From positions 1 through 64,000 of the forward strand of contig NZ_BPFA01000014.1 of the NCBI RefSeq assembly GCF_019655055.1: a DNA stretch of 64,000 nt. The letters are read 5' to 3'. The DNA is from Shewanella sp. MBTL60-112-B2 (GTDB lineage Bacteria; Pseudomonadota; Gammaproteobacteria; Enterobacterales; Shewanellaceae). The notes beneath the pieces are model-generated. The model worked only from the letters and a program-made list of their open reading frames with translations. It searched no databases and was not told where the DNA came from. Shown here in pieces: positions 1 to 8,795 of the stretch. How positions within the stretch are numbered: position 1 is the stretch's first letter; every line of letters begins with the position of its first letter. The translations under genes were made by a program, and so were the position numbers.

Positions 1-43
1 GACCTGTACAAATTACTGTTACACGAAAGACAAGCGATGCCAT

Positions 44-976
44 GTGTTTTCAACATTTCTGAAAAATGTACGAGAAATTAATCTTCTTTCTCAGGAACAA
101 CTTTGTTTAGAACTTAGAAAGCATAGCAGTATGTTTTATAATTTAGATTCTATTACTGTAAGTAGATGGGAACGAGGTGTCAATATTCCCTCTCTTGCAA
201 AACAAGCTGAAATCGTTGAATTATATGACAATGAATTAATTTGTATTTATGCATGTGACCAGCAATTCCTTCAAGAGTCGACTCATTTAATAAAATCTAA
301 TTCTAAACAACAAAAGTCAATCCACCCTTACTACAGGAATGATGAATATCATATACAAACTATCGATGTTAAAGATGATAGTTTCTATCTCGTATTGAAA
401 ATGATCCTACGATATGAGGGAAATCCTACTTTAATGTTAAACCCACCATTAGAGGAATTTGACAGCCTAAACGATTTAAAAATTTCAGTGGCAACTGCGT
501 TTAATGGCCAAATTGTTGGGCATAGCCTTTTTCTTACAACAACTGAAAATGTGCTAACGGAGATAATAGATACAAGTAGAGACTTAAGAACAGTTATAAG
601 TAGTAGTAATAATAATGAGCATGATGCAATGCTGGTGTTTTCATCTTCAGGTGCAACCAAACAAGTTGAGAATAGCATAATGTCGACCTACCTTAATCAT
701 TTCTCACAGCAGAGGAAAATGCGTTACCTATGCTTTTATACATGCGATAGCAATTTAGTAAAGACGTTAAATTCTGCAAAATTAAAGACATACAGACTTA
801 CAAAGGTAAAGTGTCAGGAAAAAGTCGTCAACATAAGATCGTATTTATTAAAGAGATCAGAGTTAATGGCTAATCGATTTTTATTAAAGTTGGCAATAAT
901 CACACCAAAGCAACTAGGTTGCCTATTAGGAGCAAACACAAAGGAACAGGTTCATGAATGTACTCATAGTCGATAA
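44..976 (+). CDS. HTH (XRE-like) protein with a possible GNAT-like C-terminal half
   Basis: Residues about 4-62 read as an XRE/Cro-type helix-turn-helix: a LSQEQLCLEL segment is followed by TVSRWERGVNIPS, the usual recognition-helix pattern. The remaining about 245 residues match nothing I know firmly. A GQIVGHSLF stretch and the following alpha/beta pattern faintly resemble a GNAT acetyltransferase fold, but no clear acetyl-CoA loop is visible. The start shown is GTG at 44; the frame stays open to the first base of the window, so the true start may lie upstream. The gene is clearly AT-richer than the patZ gene that follows. It overlaps the next gene by 23 bp, so the two are probably co-transcribed. 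DNA-binding regulator is the inferred role; target unknown. Confidence 0.6.
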   Translation: MFSTFLKNVREINLLSQEQLCLELRKHSSMFYNLDSITVSRWERGVNIPSLAKQAEIVELYDNELICIYACDQQFLQESTHLIKSNSKQQKSIHPYYRNDEYHIQTIDVKDDSFYLVLKMILRYEGNPTLMLNPPLEEFDSLNDLKISVATAFNGQIVGHSLFLTTTENVLTEIIDTSRDLRTVISSSNNNEHDAMLVFSSSGATKQVENSIMSTYLNHFSQQRKMRYLCFYTCDSNLVKTLNSAKLKTYRLTKVKCQEKVVNIRSYLLKRSELMANRFLLKLAIITPKQLGCLLGANTKEQVHECTHSR

Positions 977-2156
977 CTGCAAATACGCGAGGAGAACAAC
1001 AAGAGCAAAGTTCTCTGAAGTTTTTAGGGAATTAGACGTAGAGTTTGAAAACGCTGAAAACAGCAAATCAGCTATTAGTTCGCTAGATAATACAAAAAGA
1101 ATAGGTTTATCCAAAGTAAACCTGCTAATTATAGATGTGAACATCATTATCGAAGATAAGTTTACTCTGATGAACTATATGGTTAGGGTTGAGGACTATT
1201 TTACGCCATTCATTATTATTGGCTCTGCTGATAATTGGTTTTTTGAGTTTGTTGGAGATGTCGCTTCAAACCTAAAATTGAATCTTGTAGGAACAATCAA
1301 AAGCCCTTTAACGTATGTCGAAATTTATAATGTTGTCACAAATGAATTTTGTAAACTTAGTACAAATAAACCAGTTCCATTTCTAGAGTCTATTTACGGC
1401 ACTACATGTATAAAAGAAAATCTTAACATGAAAAAACTATGCCTCTACTACCAACCGAAAGTCGATATTAAGACAAAAAAAATCGTCGGTTTCGAAGTTC
1501 TTTCCAGAATTAATACAAATAACAATCAAACCCTATATCCTGATGACTTCATCCCTTTCTTAGAGAAAGAAAAGCAAAGCTATAAGCTAACAAAATGCGT
1601 TTTTGAAAAAGCACTAGAACACTGGGAAAGTGAACCTGTTCTGAAAGATTACAATCTATCTATTAACATAAGTGCAGATGATCTACGCCGAGAAGATTTT
1701 ATTATGGATATCGTTAATCAGTTTGAAAAGCATAGAGATATTGATATCACATTTGAACTAACAGAGTATGCTCCAATAGAAAATGAATTTCTAACCGATG
1801 AATCAATCAAGAAAGTTATTGCTTCTGGGATTCGATTTTCTCTAGATGATTTTGGTAAAAGTTACTCGAGTTTAAAGCGGTTAGATTCCATTCCCTTTGA
1901 TGAAATTAAAATAGATAAAACGTTCGTTTCCGACATGGATGTGAATCATCAACATCAAGTAATTGTGGAAGCTATAATCGAACTTGGAAGTAAATTGAAT
2001 ATAAAGGTTACTGCAGAGGGAGTCGAAACTTATCTTATTTTAGATATGTTATATAATATGAACTGCCAGTATGTGCAAGGGTACTATTATAGTGCACCAT
2101 TATCAGCATCAGAATTATTAGATTGGATTGAAAATTACAATAAAAACTTCCAATAA
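954..2156 (+). CDS. Receiver-like domain + EAL c-di-GMP phosphodiesterase
   Basis: The N-terminal about 125 residues look like a response-regulator receiver. VLIVDN gives an acidic residue at D7 (the second acidic position is N8), the candidate phospho-acceptor is D61 in LLIIDV, with S91 and K116 at the conserved switch positions. From about residue 158 an EAL domain follows. Its signature is EVL (E181), with NISADDLR, ELTEY, LDDFG, IKIDK and EGVET motifs and a downstream Q, so the metal- and substrate-binding set appears intact and c-di-GMP hydrolysis is plausible. The arrangement recalls VieA-type proteins without the C-terminal HTH. The start ATG has an AAGGA-type site just upstream and lies inside the preceding HTH gene, suggesting a regulator plus signalling-enzyme pair. 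The AT-rich composition matches the preceding gene. Confidence 0.8.
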   Translation: MNVLIVDNCKYARRTTRAKFSEVFRELDVEFENAENSKSAISSLDNTKRIGLSKVNLLIIDVNIIIEDKFTLMNYMVRVEDYFTPFIIIGSADNWFFEFVGDVASNLKLNLVGTIKSPLTYVEIYNVVTNEFCKLSTNKPVPFLESIYGTTCIKENLNMKKLCLYYQPKVDIKTKKIVGFEVLSRINTNNNQTLYPDDFIPFLEKEKQSYKLTKCVFEKALEHWESEPVLKDYNLSINISADDLRREDFIMDIVNQFEKHRDIDITFELTEYAPIENEFLTDESIKKVIASGIRFSLDDFGKSYSSLKRLDSIPFDEIKIDKTFVSDMDVNHQHQVIVEAIIELGSKLNIKVTAEGVETYLILDMLYNMNCQYVQGYYYSAPLSASELLDWIENYNKNFQ

Positions 2157-2409
2157 AATGCTACAACATTACTGCTAATTAAACGTGAATATAGTGAGTA
2201 CAATCCAAAATCAAGGGGACAGCTTTATCCGTACACTCACCATCAGCTAGCAATAGACAGCCCGTCATGTTTGAAATTATACGTTGTTAATAATTCACCT
2301 ATCTTTGAGGATCCACGACTCTACTCACTTTGAAATTTCGACCATTCTACTATGGTAAATAGTATGTGCTCCTGTAAACTCATAACATACTGACTTGTAG
2401 GATAAGTTC

Positions 2410-5106
2410 ATGAGCCAACGCACTCTTCATACCCTCTTCAAACCTAAATCAGTTGCCATTATTGGCGCCTCAAATAAACCCAAACGAGCCGGTAATGTCT
2501 TGATGAAGAACTTGCTATCTGGTGGTTTCTCGGGGCCTATCATGCCGGTGACCCCAAAATATGAAGCGGTAATGGGGGTGTTAGCTTATCCCAACATTCA
2601 GGCTCTACCACTTACTCCCGATCTTGCCATTATCTGCACCGCCGCTAATAGCGTACCCTCAATTATTGAAACCTTGGCCCAGTTTGGCTGTAAGGTCGCC
2701 ATCGTCATGGCCTCAGGTATGGCCGATGAATTTAACGAGGAAGGTGTCAGCCTGTTAAGTCAGATGCAGCAATTTGCCGATAGGTATGGCATGCGGATTT
2801 TGGGCCCCAATAGTTTGGGGATGATATTGCCAAACCTAGGCTTAAACGCCAGCCTTGCTCACACCAGTGCCCTGCCAGGCAAGATTGCATTCGTATCGCA
2901 ATCAGCGGCTATTTGCACCACGGTACTAGACTGGGCAAATAACAAAGGCATTGGTTTCTCCTCTTTTATCTCTCTCGGTGATGCCAACGATATTAACTTT
3001 GATGAGCTTTTGGATTATTTAGGTAGAGATTCCAAAACCGATGCTATTTTGCTCTATATCGACTCGATTAACGAAAAGCGCCACTTCCTGTCTGCGGCGC
3101 GGGCGGCGTCACGTAATAAACCCATATTAGTGATTAAGTCTGGTCGAAGTATTGAGGGCGGTAACGCAGCTCAGCTACACACTGGTGGCGTGTCTGGAAA
3201 CGATGCTGTTTATGAAGCCGCCTTCAGACGTGCTGGTATGCTTAGGGTTAACGATCTTATCGAGCTCTTTGCCGCAGTAGAAACCTTAGCCCACTCACGG
3301 CCTTTGCAAGGCGAGCGTCTTGGGATCATCAGTAATGGTGGTGGCCCTGCAGTTTTGGCATTGGATGAACTTATTTTAGGCGGAGGCAAATTACCATCAC
3401 TGTCCCCCGAGATCTACCAGCGTATGGATGCATTACTTCCTAAAAGCTGGTCTCGCCAGAACCCGATTGATATCGGAGGTGATTCAGATGCAAACCGTTA
3501 TGCCAAATCTCTTGAGATCTTAATGGACAGTGACGATCTCGATGCGATCTTAATCTTGCACTCACCCTCAGCGTTAGGTGAAAGTGTCGGGGTAGCCGAA
3601 GCCATTGCCGATACTATTGCTAAGCACCCCAATCGGCACAAAATCAATATTCTTACCAACTGGAGCGGCGAAGACTCAGCCTATGAGGCGCGTAAGCATT
3701 TCTCAAAGTCTCGTATTCCGACCTATCGCACACCAGAGGGTGCCGTGGGTGCATTTATGCATATGGTTGAATACCGTCGTAACCAAAAATTACTGCAAGA
3801 GGTACCGCAATCTATTCCAGTTAATATTCCAGCCGATTCCGCATTGGCCCGAGAAAAGTTACAACAGGCTTTAGCTCAGGGTAAAACTGTTTTAGAAACC
3901 CATGAATCACGCGCTATTTTAAATGCCTATGGGCTCAACACTATCGATACCTGGTTTGCCACCACGGCTAAGCAAGCCGTTGAGCTTGCCAAGCACGCTG
4001 GTTACCCTATAGCGTTAAAGCTGCAGTCTCCTGATATTCACTACAAATCTGATATACAAGGCGTAATGCTTAATTTGACGTCTGACTTAGAAGTAGAACA
4101 TGCCGCAAAAGCCATGATTGAAAGAGTGATGTCGGTTAATCCTGATGCACGAATTGAAGGGCTAATTGTTCAAAAAATGGCGCTCACCGCTGGGGCTCAG
4201 GAGATACGTGTCGCTGTGGCTAACGATCCTGTGTTTGGTCCGGCAATTTTGCTAGGTGAAGGCGGCTCTGAATGGGAACCGACTAAAGATGCGGTTGTTG
4301 CGCTTCCCCCTCTTAATATGACGCTGGCACGTTATATGGTGATCCAAGCGCTAAAAACTCAAAAACTCAGAGATAGGCATTTGCCACTTGGGTTAAATAT
4401 GCATGCCCTATGTGTCATGCTTACCCAGATCTCACACTTGATTATTGACTGCCCAGAAATCGCCAGCCTCGACTTAAACCCCGTGCTCTGCGCTGGCGAA
4501 CAGATCACGCTACTCGATGTCAATATTGGTCTGCACCAAGAGCCCGTTGATAATGCGTCAAGGTTAGCAATCTCCCCTTACCCGAAAGAACTCGAGGAGG
4601 TTGTTACCCTTAAGAATGGCAATAAGGTTATGCTTCGCCCCATTTTGCCTGAAGATGAACCTAAGCATCTGGCCTTTGACAATTCTCTTTCAGATGAAGA
4701 TAGGTATAAGCGCTATTTTGGGGTCCGCTCTAAGATGACCCATGAGGAAATGGCGGTATTGACTCAAATTGATTACGCCAGAGAAATGGCCTTTATCGCA
4801 ACTGCAATTGATGAGGACGGGGAAGAAACGACTTTAGGAGCCATACGAGCCTCTATCGATCCTGATAATACTGAGGCTGAATTTGCCATGGCTGTACGTA
4901 GTAATTACCAAGGCCAAGGTTTAGGAAAGCTGTTACTTGAAAAACTCGTTAAGTATTACAAACAAAACGATACCTTAGTACTGACTGGCTTCACCATGTT
5001 TGAAAATCGCAATATGGCAAGCCTAGCAAAGCGTTTGGGCTTTAGCGTGACCTTTGATATGGAAGATCGGCTGATTAACATGCATATGGACTTAAAAGCC
5101 GATTAA
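2410..5106 (+). CDS. patZ: PatZ/Pka-type protein lysine acetyltransferase (ADP-forming acyl-CoA synthetase-like + GNAT)
   Basis: This 898-residue protein has the full PatZ (Pka/YfiQ) architecture. A CoA-binding Rossmann domain (about 1-130) is followed by succinyl-CoA-ligase-like domains (about 150-460), an ATP-grasp domain (about 490-710) and a C-terminal GNAT domain (about 735-898) with a QGQGLGKLL acetyl-CoA loop. Family members acetylate lysines of metabolic enzymes such as acetyl-CoA synthetase, using acetyl-CoA. Length is close to the E. coli protein (about 886). The segment QLHTGGVSGND keeps a histidine (H257) at the position that is the phospho-acceptor in active ADP-forming acyl-CoA synthetases. 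The gene stands alone with its own downstream terminator. An AGGA-type site precedes the ATG. Confidence 0.9.
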   Translation: MSQRTLHTLFKPKSVAIIGASNKPKRAGNVLMKNLLSGGFSGPIMPVTPKYEAVMGVLAYPNIQALPLTPDLAIICTAANSVPSIIETLAQFGCKVAIVMASGMADEFNEEGVSLLSQMQQFADRYGMRILGPNSLGMILPNLGLNASLAHTSALPGKIAFVSQSAAICTTVLDWANNKGIGFSSFISLGDANDINFDELLDYLGRDSKTDAILLYIDSINEKRHFLSAARAASRNKPILVIKSGRSIEGGNAAQLHTGGVSGNDAVYEAAFRRAGMLRVNDLIELFAAVETLAHSRPLQGERLGIISNGGGPAVLALDELILGGGKLPSLSPEIYQRMDALLPKSWSRQNPIDIGGDSDANRYAKSLEILMDSDDLDAILILHSPSALGESVGVAEAIADTIAKHPNRHKINILTNWSGEDSAYEARKHFSKSRIPTYRTPEGAVGAFMHMVEYRRNQKLLQEVPQSIPVNIPADSALAREKLQQALAQGKTVLETHESRAILNAYGLNTIDTWFATTAKQAVELAKHAGYPIALKLQSPDIHYKSDIQGVMLNLTSDLEVEHAAKAMIERVMSVNPDARIEGLIVQKMALTAGAQEIRVAVANDPVFGPAILLGEGGSEWEPTKDAVVALPPLNMTLARYMVIQALKTQKLRDRHLPLGLNMHALCVMLTQISHLIIDCPEIASLDLNPVLCAGEQITLLDVNIGLHQEPVDNASRLAISPYPKELEEVVTLKNGNKVMLRPILPEDEPKHLAFDNSLSDEDRYKRYFGVRSKMTHEEMAVLTQIDYAREMAFIATAIDEDGEETTLGAIRASIDPDNTEAEFAMAVRSNYQGQGLGKLLLEKLVKYYKQNDTLVLTGFTMFENRNMASLAKRLGFSVTFDMEDRLINMHMDLKAD

Positions 5107-5126
5107 CCTTATTAAAGCGAATATAC

Positions 5127-5159
5127 AAGCCATTATCATATGCTGTTAATGGCTTTTTT
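5127..5159 (+). terminator. Intrinsic terminator of patZ
   Basis: A 9-bp stem (AAGCCATTA / TAATGGCTT) encloses an 11-base loop and runs into a T tract. It starts 21 bp after the patZ stop. Confidence 0.8.
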
Positions 5160-5198
5160 ACGTTTTTGAGCAACTAAAATTGTTTAGCTATGGTCGCT

Positions 5199-6251
5199 CT
5201 ATATCTGCGTTTCAGCGGTTCTTTCACCAATAACACAATTACGCCCTGATGACTTAGCTCGATATAGGGCTTCATCTGCACGAATAAAGTAACTGTCCTT
5301 ATCATCAGTAGGCTTTAATGAGGCCACGCCTACCGACACAGTGACATTTCCAAGGGGTAATTTCTTCTCTTTGCCTATGGTTAAATTACGACCGGCTATC
5401 TTGGCTCTAATATTCTCGGCAACTTTATGGGCATCTTGATGAGAAGTATTAGGTAGCAAGATCACAAATTCTTCTCCGCCATATCGAGCCACAAAATCAT
5501 CCCCCTTCACGGCACTTTTAAGTGCCTGAGCCACATAGGCGAGCACCTTATCACCGATTAAATGGCCGTGAACATCATTAAATTTTTTAAAGTAATCGAT
5601 ATCAACAACCAACAAACTACTTTCAATGTTCGAAAGATTGAAACTATCGATGTGGCTTATCACTTCTTTGTCAAATGCTCGGCGATTATTCAGTGACGTG
5701 AGCTGGTCTGTCATCACTACAGAACGAAGTTCGACCATCTCTGTTTTTAGCGCATCTACCTCTTCACTCATGCTGGTAAGGCTCTTGTCCATCTCACTAT
5801 TCGCGCTAATGATCTCATCGAGCTCAGAGGTGATACCGTTGACTAAATCCTGTAATACAGCAGGTTCTGGCTCGCCCTTAAGAGCCGAGTCAAATTCCGT
5901 TAGTGACTCAGAAAAGCGCGATGTCCCCTTACTTATGCTCGCTATCTTTGCCAATAAACTATTGATAAGGACTTGAGTTTCTATTTGTACATTTTCGATA
6001 ACTTCAGGAGAGTGGACTTGGATATAATTCTTATGGAGGTCTTCACTGATAGTTGGAGTGAAGGCAAGATTATTAGCTAATAAGCCATCTATCGCACGCT
6101 TTAGATCGAGATTGATCCCCTTATAGTATTCATACCAAACGGCGTAATTCTCAGGGGTGACAGGAATATTTAATTCTGACATTTTAGGTACAGCGTGGCG
6201 CAGTATTTTTGCCGACAGCTCTGTTTCAGACAAATGTTGTGCCATATCCAT
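5199..6251 (-). CDS. Diguanylate cyclase (GGDEF) with N-terminal helical region
   Basis: About 170 N-terminal residues are mostly helical and contain no transmembrane segment, so the protein is probably cytoplasmic. The C-terminal about 170 residues form a GGDEF domain: DQLTSLNNRRAF entry helix, VDIDYFKKFND, and the active-site loop YGGEEF (a functional variant of GGDEF). The inhibitory-site position reads KGDD rather than RxxD, so product inhibition may be weak. The predicted activity is 2 GTP to c-di-GMP. A GAGAGG site lies 8 bases before the ATG. The gene converges on patZ and follows eptA on the same strand, but a terminator separates it from eptA. Confidence 0.88.
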   Translation of the reverse strand: MDMAQHLSETELSAKILRHAVPKMSELNIPVTPENYAVWYEYYKGINLDLKRAIDGLLANNLAFTPTISEDLHKNYIQVHSPEVIENVQIETQVLINSLLAKIASISKGTSRFSESLTEFDSALKGEPEPAVLQDLVNGITSELDEIISANSEMDKSLTSMSEEVDALKTEMVELRSVVMTDQLTSLNNRRAFDKEVISHIDSFNLSNIESSLLVVDIDYFKKFNDVHGHLIGDKVLAYVAQALKSAVKGDDFVARYGGEEFVILLPNTSHQDAHKVAENIRAKIAGRNLTIGKEKKLPLGNVTVSVGVASLKPTDDKDSYFIRADEALYRAKSSGRNCVIGERTAETQI

Positions 6252-6298
6252 AAATTGAAGCCTCTCGTTCGATATCCATAACTATCAATACATTAAAC

Positions 6299-6328
6299 AA
6301 AAAAAAGGGTCTTGCCACCCTCTTTTTC
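6299..6328 (-). terminator. Intrinsic terminator of eptA
   Basis: On the minus strand a GGGT/ACCC-cored hairpin flanked by an A run and a T run lies just past the eptA stop. It separates eptA from the diguanylate cyclase gene. Confidence 0.6.
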
Positions 6329-6353
6329 AAAAAAATTACATATTCATAACCAT

Positions 6354-8009
6354 TTATGTTCTACACCCCAAAAATATGTCTGTACTAGAACGATAAATAT
6401 TGGTTTTCACATTCATTAAGCCAAGCAAGCTATCGAACAGGTTATCATGAGAAAAACCGCCTTTAGCGGCTTCTTGATTTAAGCAAGTTAAATCCAGGCG
6501 GTTTTGCTTAGCAAAACCTTTAGAAATCCAAGCTAACAAAGGCACCTTAGTTTGCTCACCTGGCGCAAATGAATACGGCGTACCATGGAGGTACATACCG
6601 CTTTCTCCTAATGACTCGCCGTGATCTGAAATATAAAGCATTGCGGTATCAAATTGCTCACTCTCGCCCTCTAACTCTTTCACCACCTGAGACACAATAT
6701 AATCTGTGTACAAAATCGTATTGTCATAAGTGTTAACTAGCTGCTGATGAGTACAGTTTTGGATATCACTTCTTTGGCAGTCAGGCACAAAGCGGCGGTG
6801 TTGCTCAGGGTAACGTAGATAATATGTAGGTCCATGGGAGCCAATGATATGCAGTACTATCAGGGTATCTTTAGCTTCGATAGTTTTAAGCCGTTTATCC
6901 AGCTCATTTATCAAGACCTGATCATAACAAAATTCACCATTGCATAGCTTGGCATCGCTATTATGGTCGATAACCACATGCTCTATGTTCTGACAAACCC
7001 CTTTACAGCCACTGTCATTATCGAGCCATTGAAGTTGAATGCCCGCATGATCTAATACATCGATAATATTATCTTGTGCCAGTGCTCTATGAGGATCGTA
7101 ATTTTTATGATCCATTCTTGAAAACATACACGGTAGAGAGACTGCGGTTGCAGTGCCACATGAATGTGTATCTTGAAACGCAATTAAACCTTGATTTTTA
7201 GTATGCTCGTTAGTCGCTCTATCATACCCGTAGTACTGATAATTAGCCGCTCTGGCCGTTTCTCCGACCACTAGCACCACTAAATTCGGTTTAGCTTTAG
7301 GCTTATCTTTAAGATTAGCTTTAGCTGTTGTATTTATTGCATCTAACCCCAAATGTTTATATTTAAGCGGCTTTTGCAGGTAGTTCACATCAATATATTT
7401 GATAGTAGAACCAATAAAGTAAGTGGGAATAATATAACGCTTAATGATGTCGTTATTACGTCCAAAAGAGACGTAGTTTTGATAATAAAACATGCCTATC
7501 AGCACTATGCCCGCGAGCATAGTCAGCATAAACAAGGCCTTATGCAGCATCTCCTTGCTAAAAGCTTTGTACTGGATATTGGCTTTATATATCAGTAAGG
7601 AAGGGATAACTCCCGTCACAAGGAAATTGAGGACTGATGCCCAATTAAGGTAGGTCGCCGCTTCTGATTGATTACTCTGAACAGTGTTTTCGATCATGCC
7701 GTAGTCAAAAACGACTCCATATTGTAATGCGGCAAAAAACACACTCGATGAAAGCAAAGTCAGTAAGATAAAGAATGGCTTGGTCAGGTACTTGAAACTA
7801 AAAACACTGAATAAAAAAGACAACGCAAACAGCAAAAACAGAGGCATAGTCGCAATAAATACCATGTTCACATCGGCTTGTTTATCTACACCCTGCTTGA
7901 TGATTTGAAAAAGCGGAATATTAAGTACAAATACATAATAAATCGCAAGAATGAATGTGAATTGATTACTCGTTAAGCTTTTAAGACGTGATAACACTGG
8001 TTTTCTCAC
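6354..8009 (-). CDS. eptA: Phosphoethanolamine-lipid A transferase, EptA/MCR-4-like
   Basis: The enzyme transfers phosphoethanolamine from phosphatidylethanolamine to lipid A at the periplasmic face of the inner membrane, which lowers affinity for polymyxins and cationic peptides. About five transmembrane helices (residues 14-190) precede a sulfatase-fold domain. GETARAANYQYYGYDR supplies the metal ligand E250. SCGTATAVSLPCMFSRM carries the nucleophile T288 (equivalent to MCR-1 T285). SDHGES near the C-terminus supplies further zinc ligands. Length (551) is typical. From memory, several long stretches (for example LTLLSSSVFFAA, DSLLGLMNVKT) are nearly the same as in the mobile colistin-resistance protein MCR-4, whose origin is attributed to Shewanella. 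It stands alone; a 23-bp inverted repeat about 115 bp upstream may be an operator. Confidence 0.93.
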   Translation of the reverse strand: MRKPVLSRLKSLTSNQFTFILAIYYVFVLNIPLFQIIKQGVDKQADVNMVFIATMPLFLLFALSFLFSVFSFKYLTKPFFILLTLLSSSVFFAALQYGVVFDYGMIENTVQSNQSEAATYLNWASVLNFLVTGVIPSLLIYKANIQYKAFSKEMLHKALFMLTMLAGIVLIGMFYYQNYVSFGRNNDIIKRYIIPTYFIGSTIKYIDVNYLQKPLKYKHLGLDAINTTAKANLKDKPKAKPNLVVLVVGETARAANYQYYGYDRATNEHTKNQGLIAFQDTHSCGTATAVSLPCMFSRMDHKNYDPHRALAQDNIIDVLDHAGIQLQWLDNDSGCKGVCQNIEHVVIDHNSDAKLCNGEFCYDQVLINELDKRLKTIEAKDTLIVLHIIGSHGPTYYLRYPEQHRRFVPDCQRSDIQNCTHQQLVNTYDNTILYTDYIVSQVVKELEGESEQFDTAMLYISDHGESLGESGMYLHGTPYSFAPGEQTKVPLLAWISKGFAKQNRLDLTCLNQEAAKGGFSHDNLFDSLLGLMNVKTNIYRSSTDIFLGCRT

Positions 8010-8349
8010 TCAGTTCGGTGCTTATTTTTAGCTCAATAAGCTGACTAACTAGCCGTGGCAATTTAAAGCCTTATCGTTGTATCACAACACAAAGACTAAA
8101 ATGCTGCTAGGAGGATAGAACATACATTTTCGCAAAAAATGTATCACTTGTAACGTTAAATAAACGGTCCCAAGCAAGAGTGACTAATTAGACAGCGATA
8201 TTGAAAAGTTACTGATTTTAAAGTTTGAACATCAGGGATTTTACATGGCTAAGAAGGCTGTGCCTCTAGCCATGAAGAACAGTGTTAATAAAATAAATTA
8301 CGTTATAAGTTAAAGGCATACTTAATCATTAACCTGAAGAAAAGCGGTA
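8010..8349. other. Intergenic region between eptA and marR-like gene
   Basis: This 340-bp non-coding stretch holds the eptA promoter region and the 3' flank of the marR-like gene. Apart from the inverted repeat listed separately I see no gene, RNA or strong terminator. Confidence 0.5.
8122..8144. promoter_or_regulatory. 23-bp inverted repeat upstream of eptA, candidate operator
   Basis: Perfect 9-bp arms (ATACATTTT and AAAATGTAT) flank a 5-base spacer, about 115 bp upstream of the eptA start. The symmetry and position suggest a dimeric regulator site. The regulator is unknown; it does not match a PhoP direct-repeat pattern. Confidence 0.35.
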
Positions 8350-8769
8350 CTAGAACTCTTGATTAATTCGTTCGAAAAAGTCTAGTAACTGCGTACGTTC
8401 CGTTTCGGTAAATTTGGCGGTAAGGTCTTGGGTTAGTTGAATATGTAGCTTATCATGCTCTTCAAACATCAATTGCCCACTCTCGGTAAGCTCCACCAAA
8501 ATGGAGCGCCTATCACTAGCATGAGGTGTACGAATAACTAATCCAGCATCAACCATTTTATCGACTTGGACCGTCAATGTACCAGTCGTAATTCCAATCT
8601 TTTGCGCTAACTCTTTCATTCTCATAGGACCATTTAGCCCCAAAATTTCAACGGTATGCACCAGAGGTAAGCTAAACCCTTTATCTTTTACAACCGCCAT
8701 TTCCCAAGACGACAACTTCTCGTAAAACTCGATCATCGCATGATGTAAATTATCGTCTTGGTTTGTCAT
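8350..8769 (-). CDS. MarR-family transcriptional regulator
   Basis: The 139-residue length is typical of MarR proteins. A winged helix is evident: MRMKELAQKIGITTGTLTVQVDKMVDAGLVIR is the recognition region, followed by a wing with the hallmark DRRSILVELTESG. It begins 26 bp after the stop of the dmeF-like gene on the same strand, so the two are probably one transcript. That position suggests it controls metal efflux or its own operon. The ligand cannot be told from the sequence. Confidence 0.85.
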   Translation of the reverse strand: MTNQDDNLHHAMIEFYEKLSSWEMAVVKDKGFSLPLVHTVEILGLNGPMRMKELAQKIGITTGTLTVQVDKMVDAGLVIRTPHASDRRSILVELTESGQLMFEEHDKLHIQLTQDLTAKFTETERTQLLDFFERINQEF

Positions 8770-8795
8770 TAAATAAGTTCCTAATTAGTATTAGT

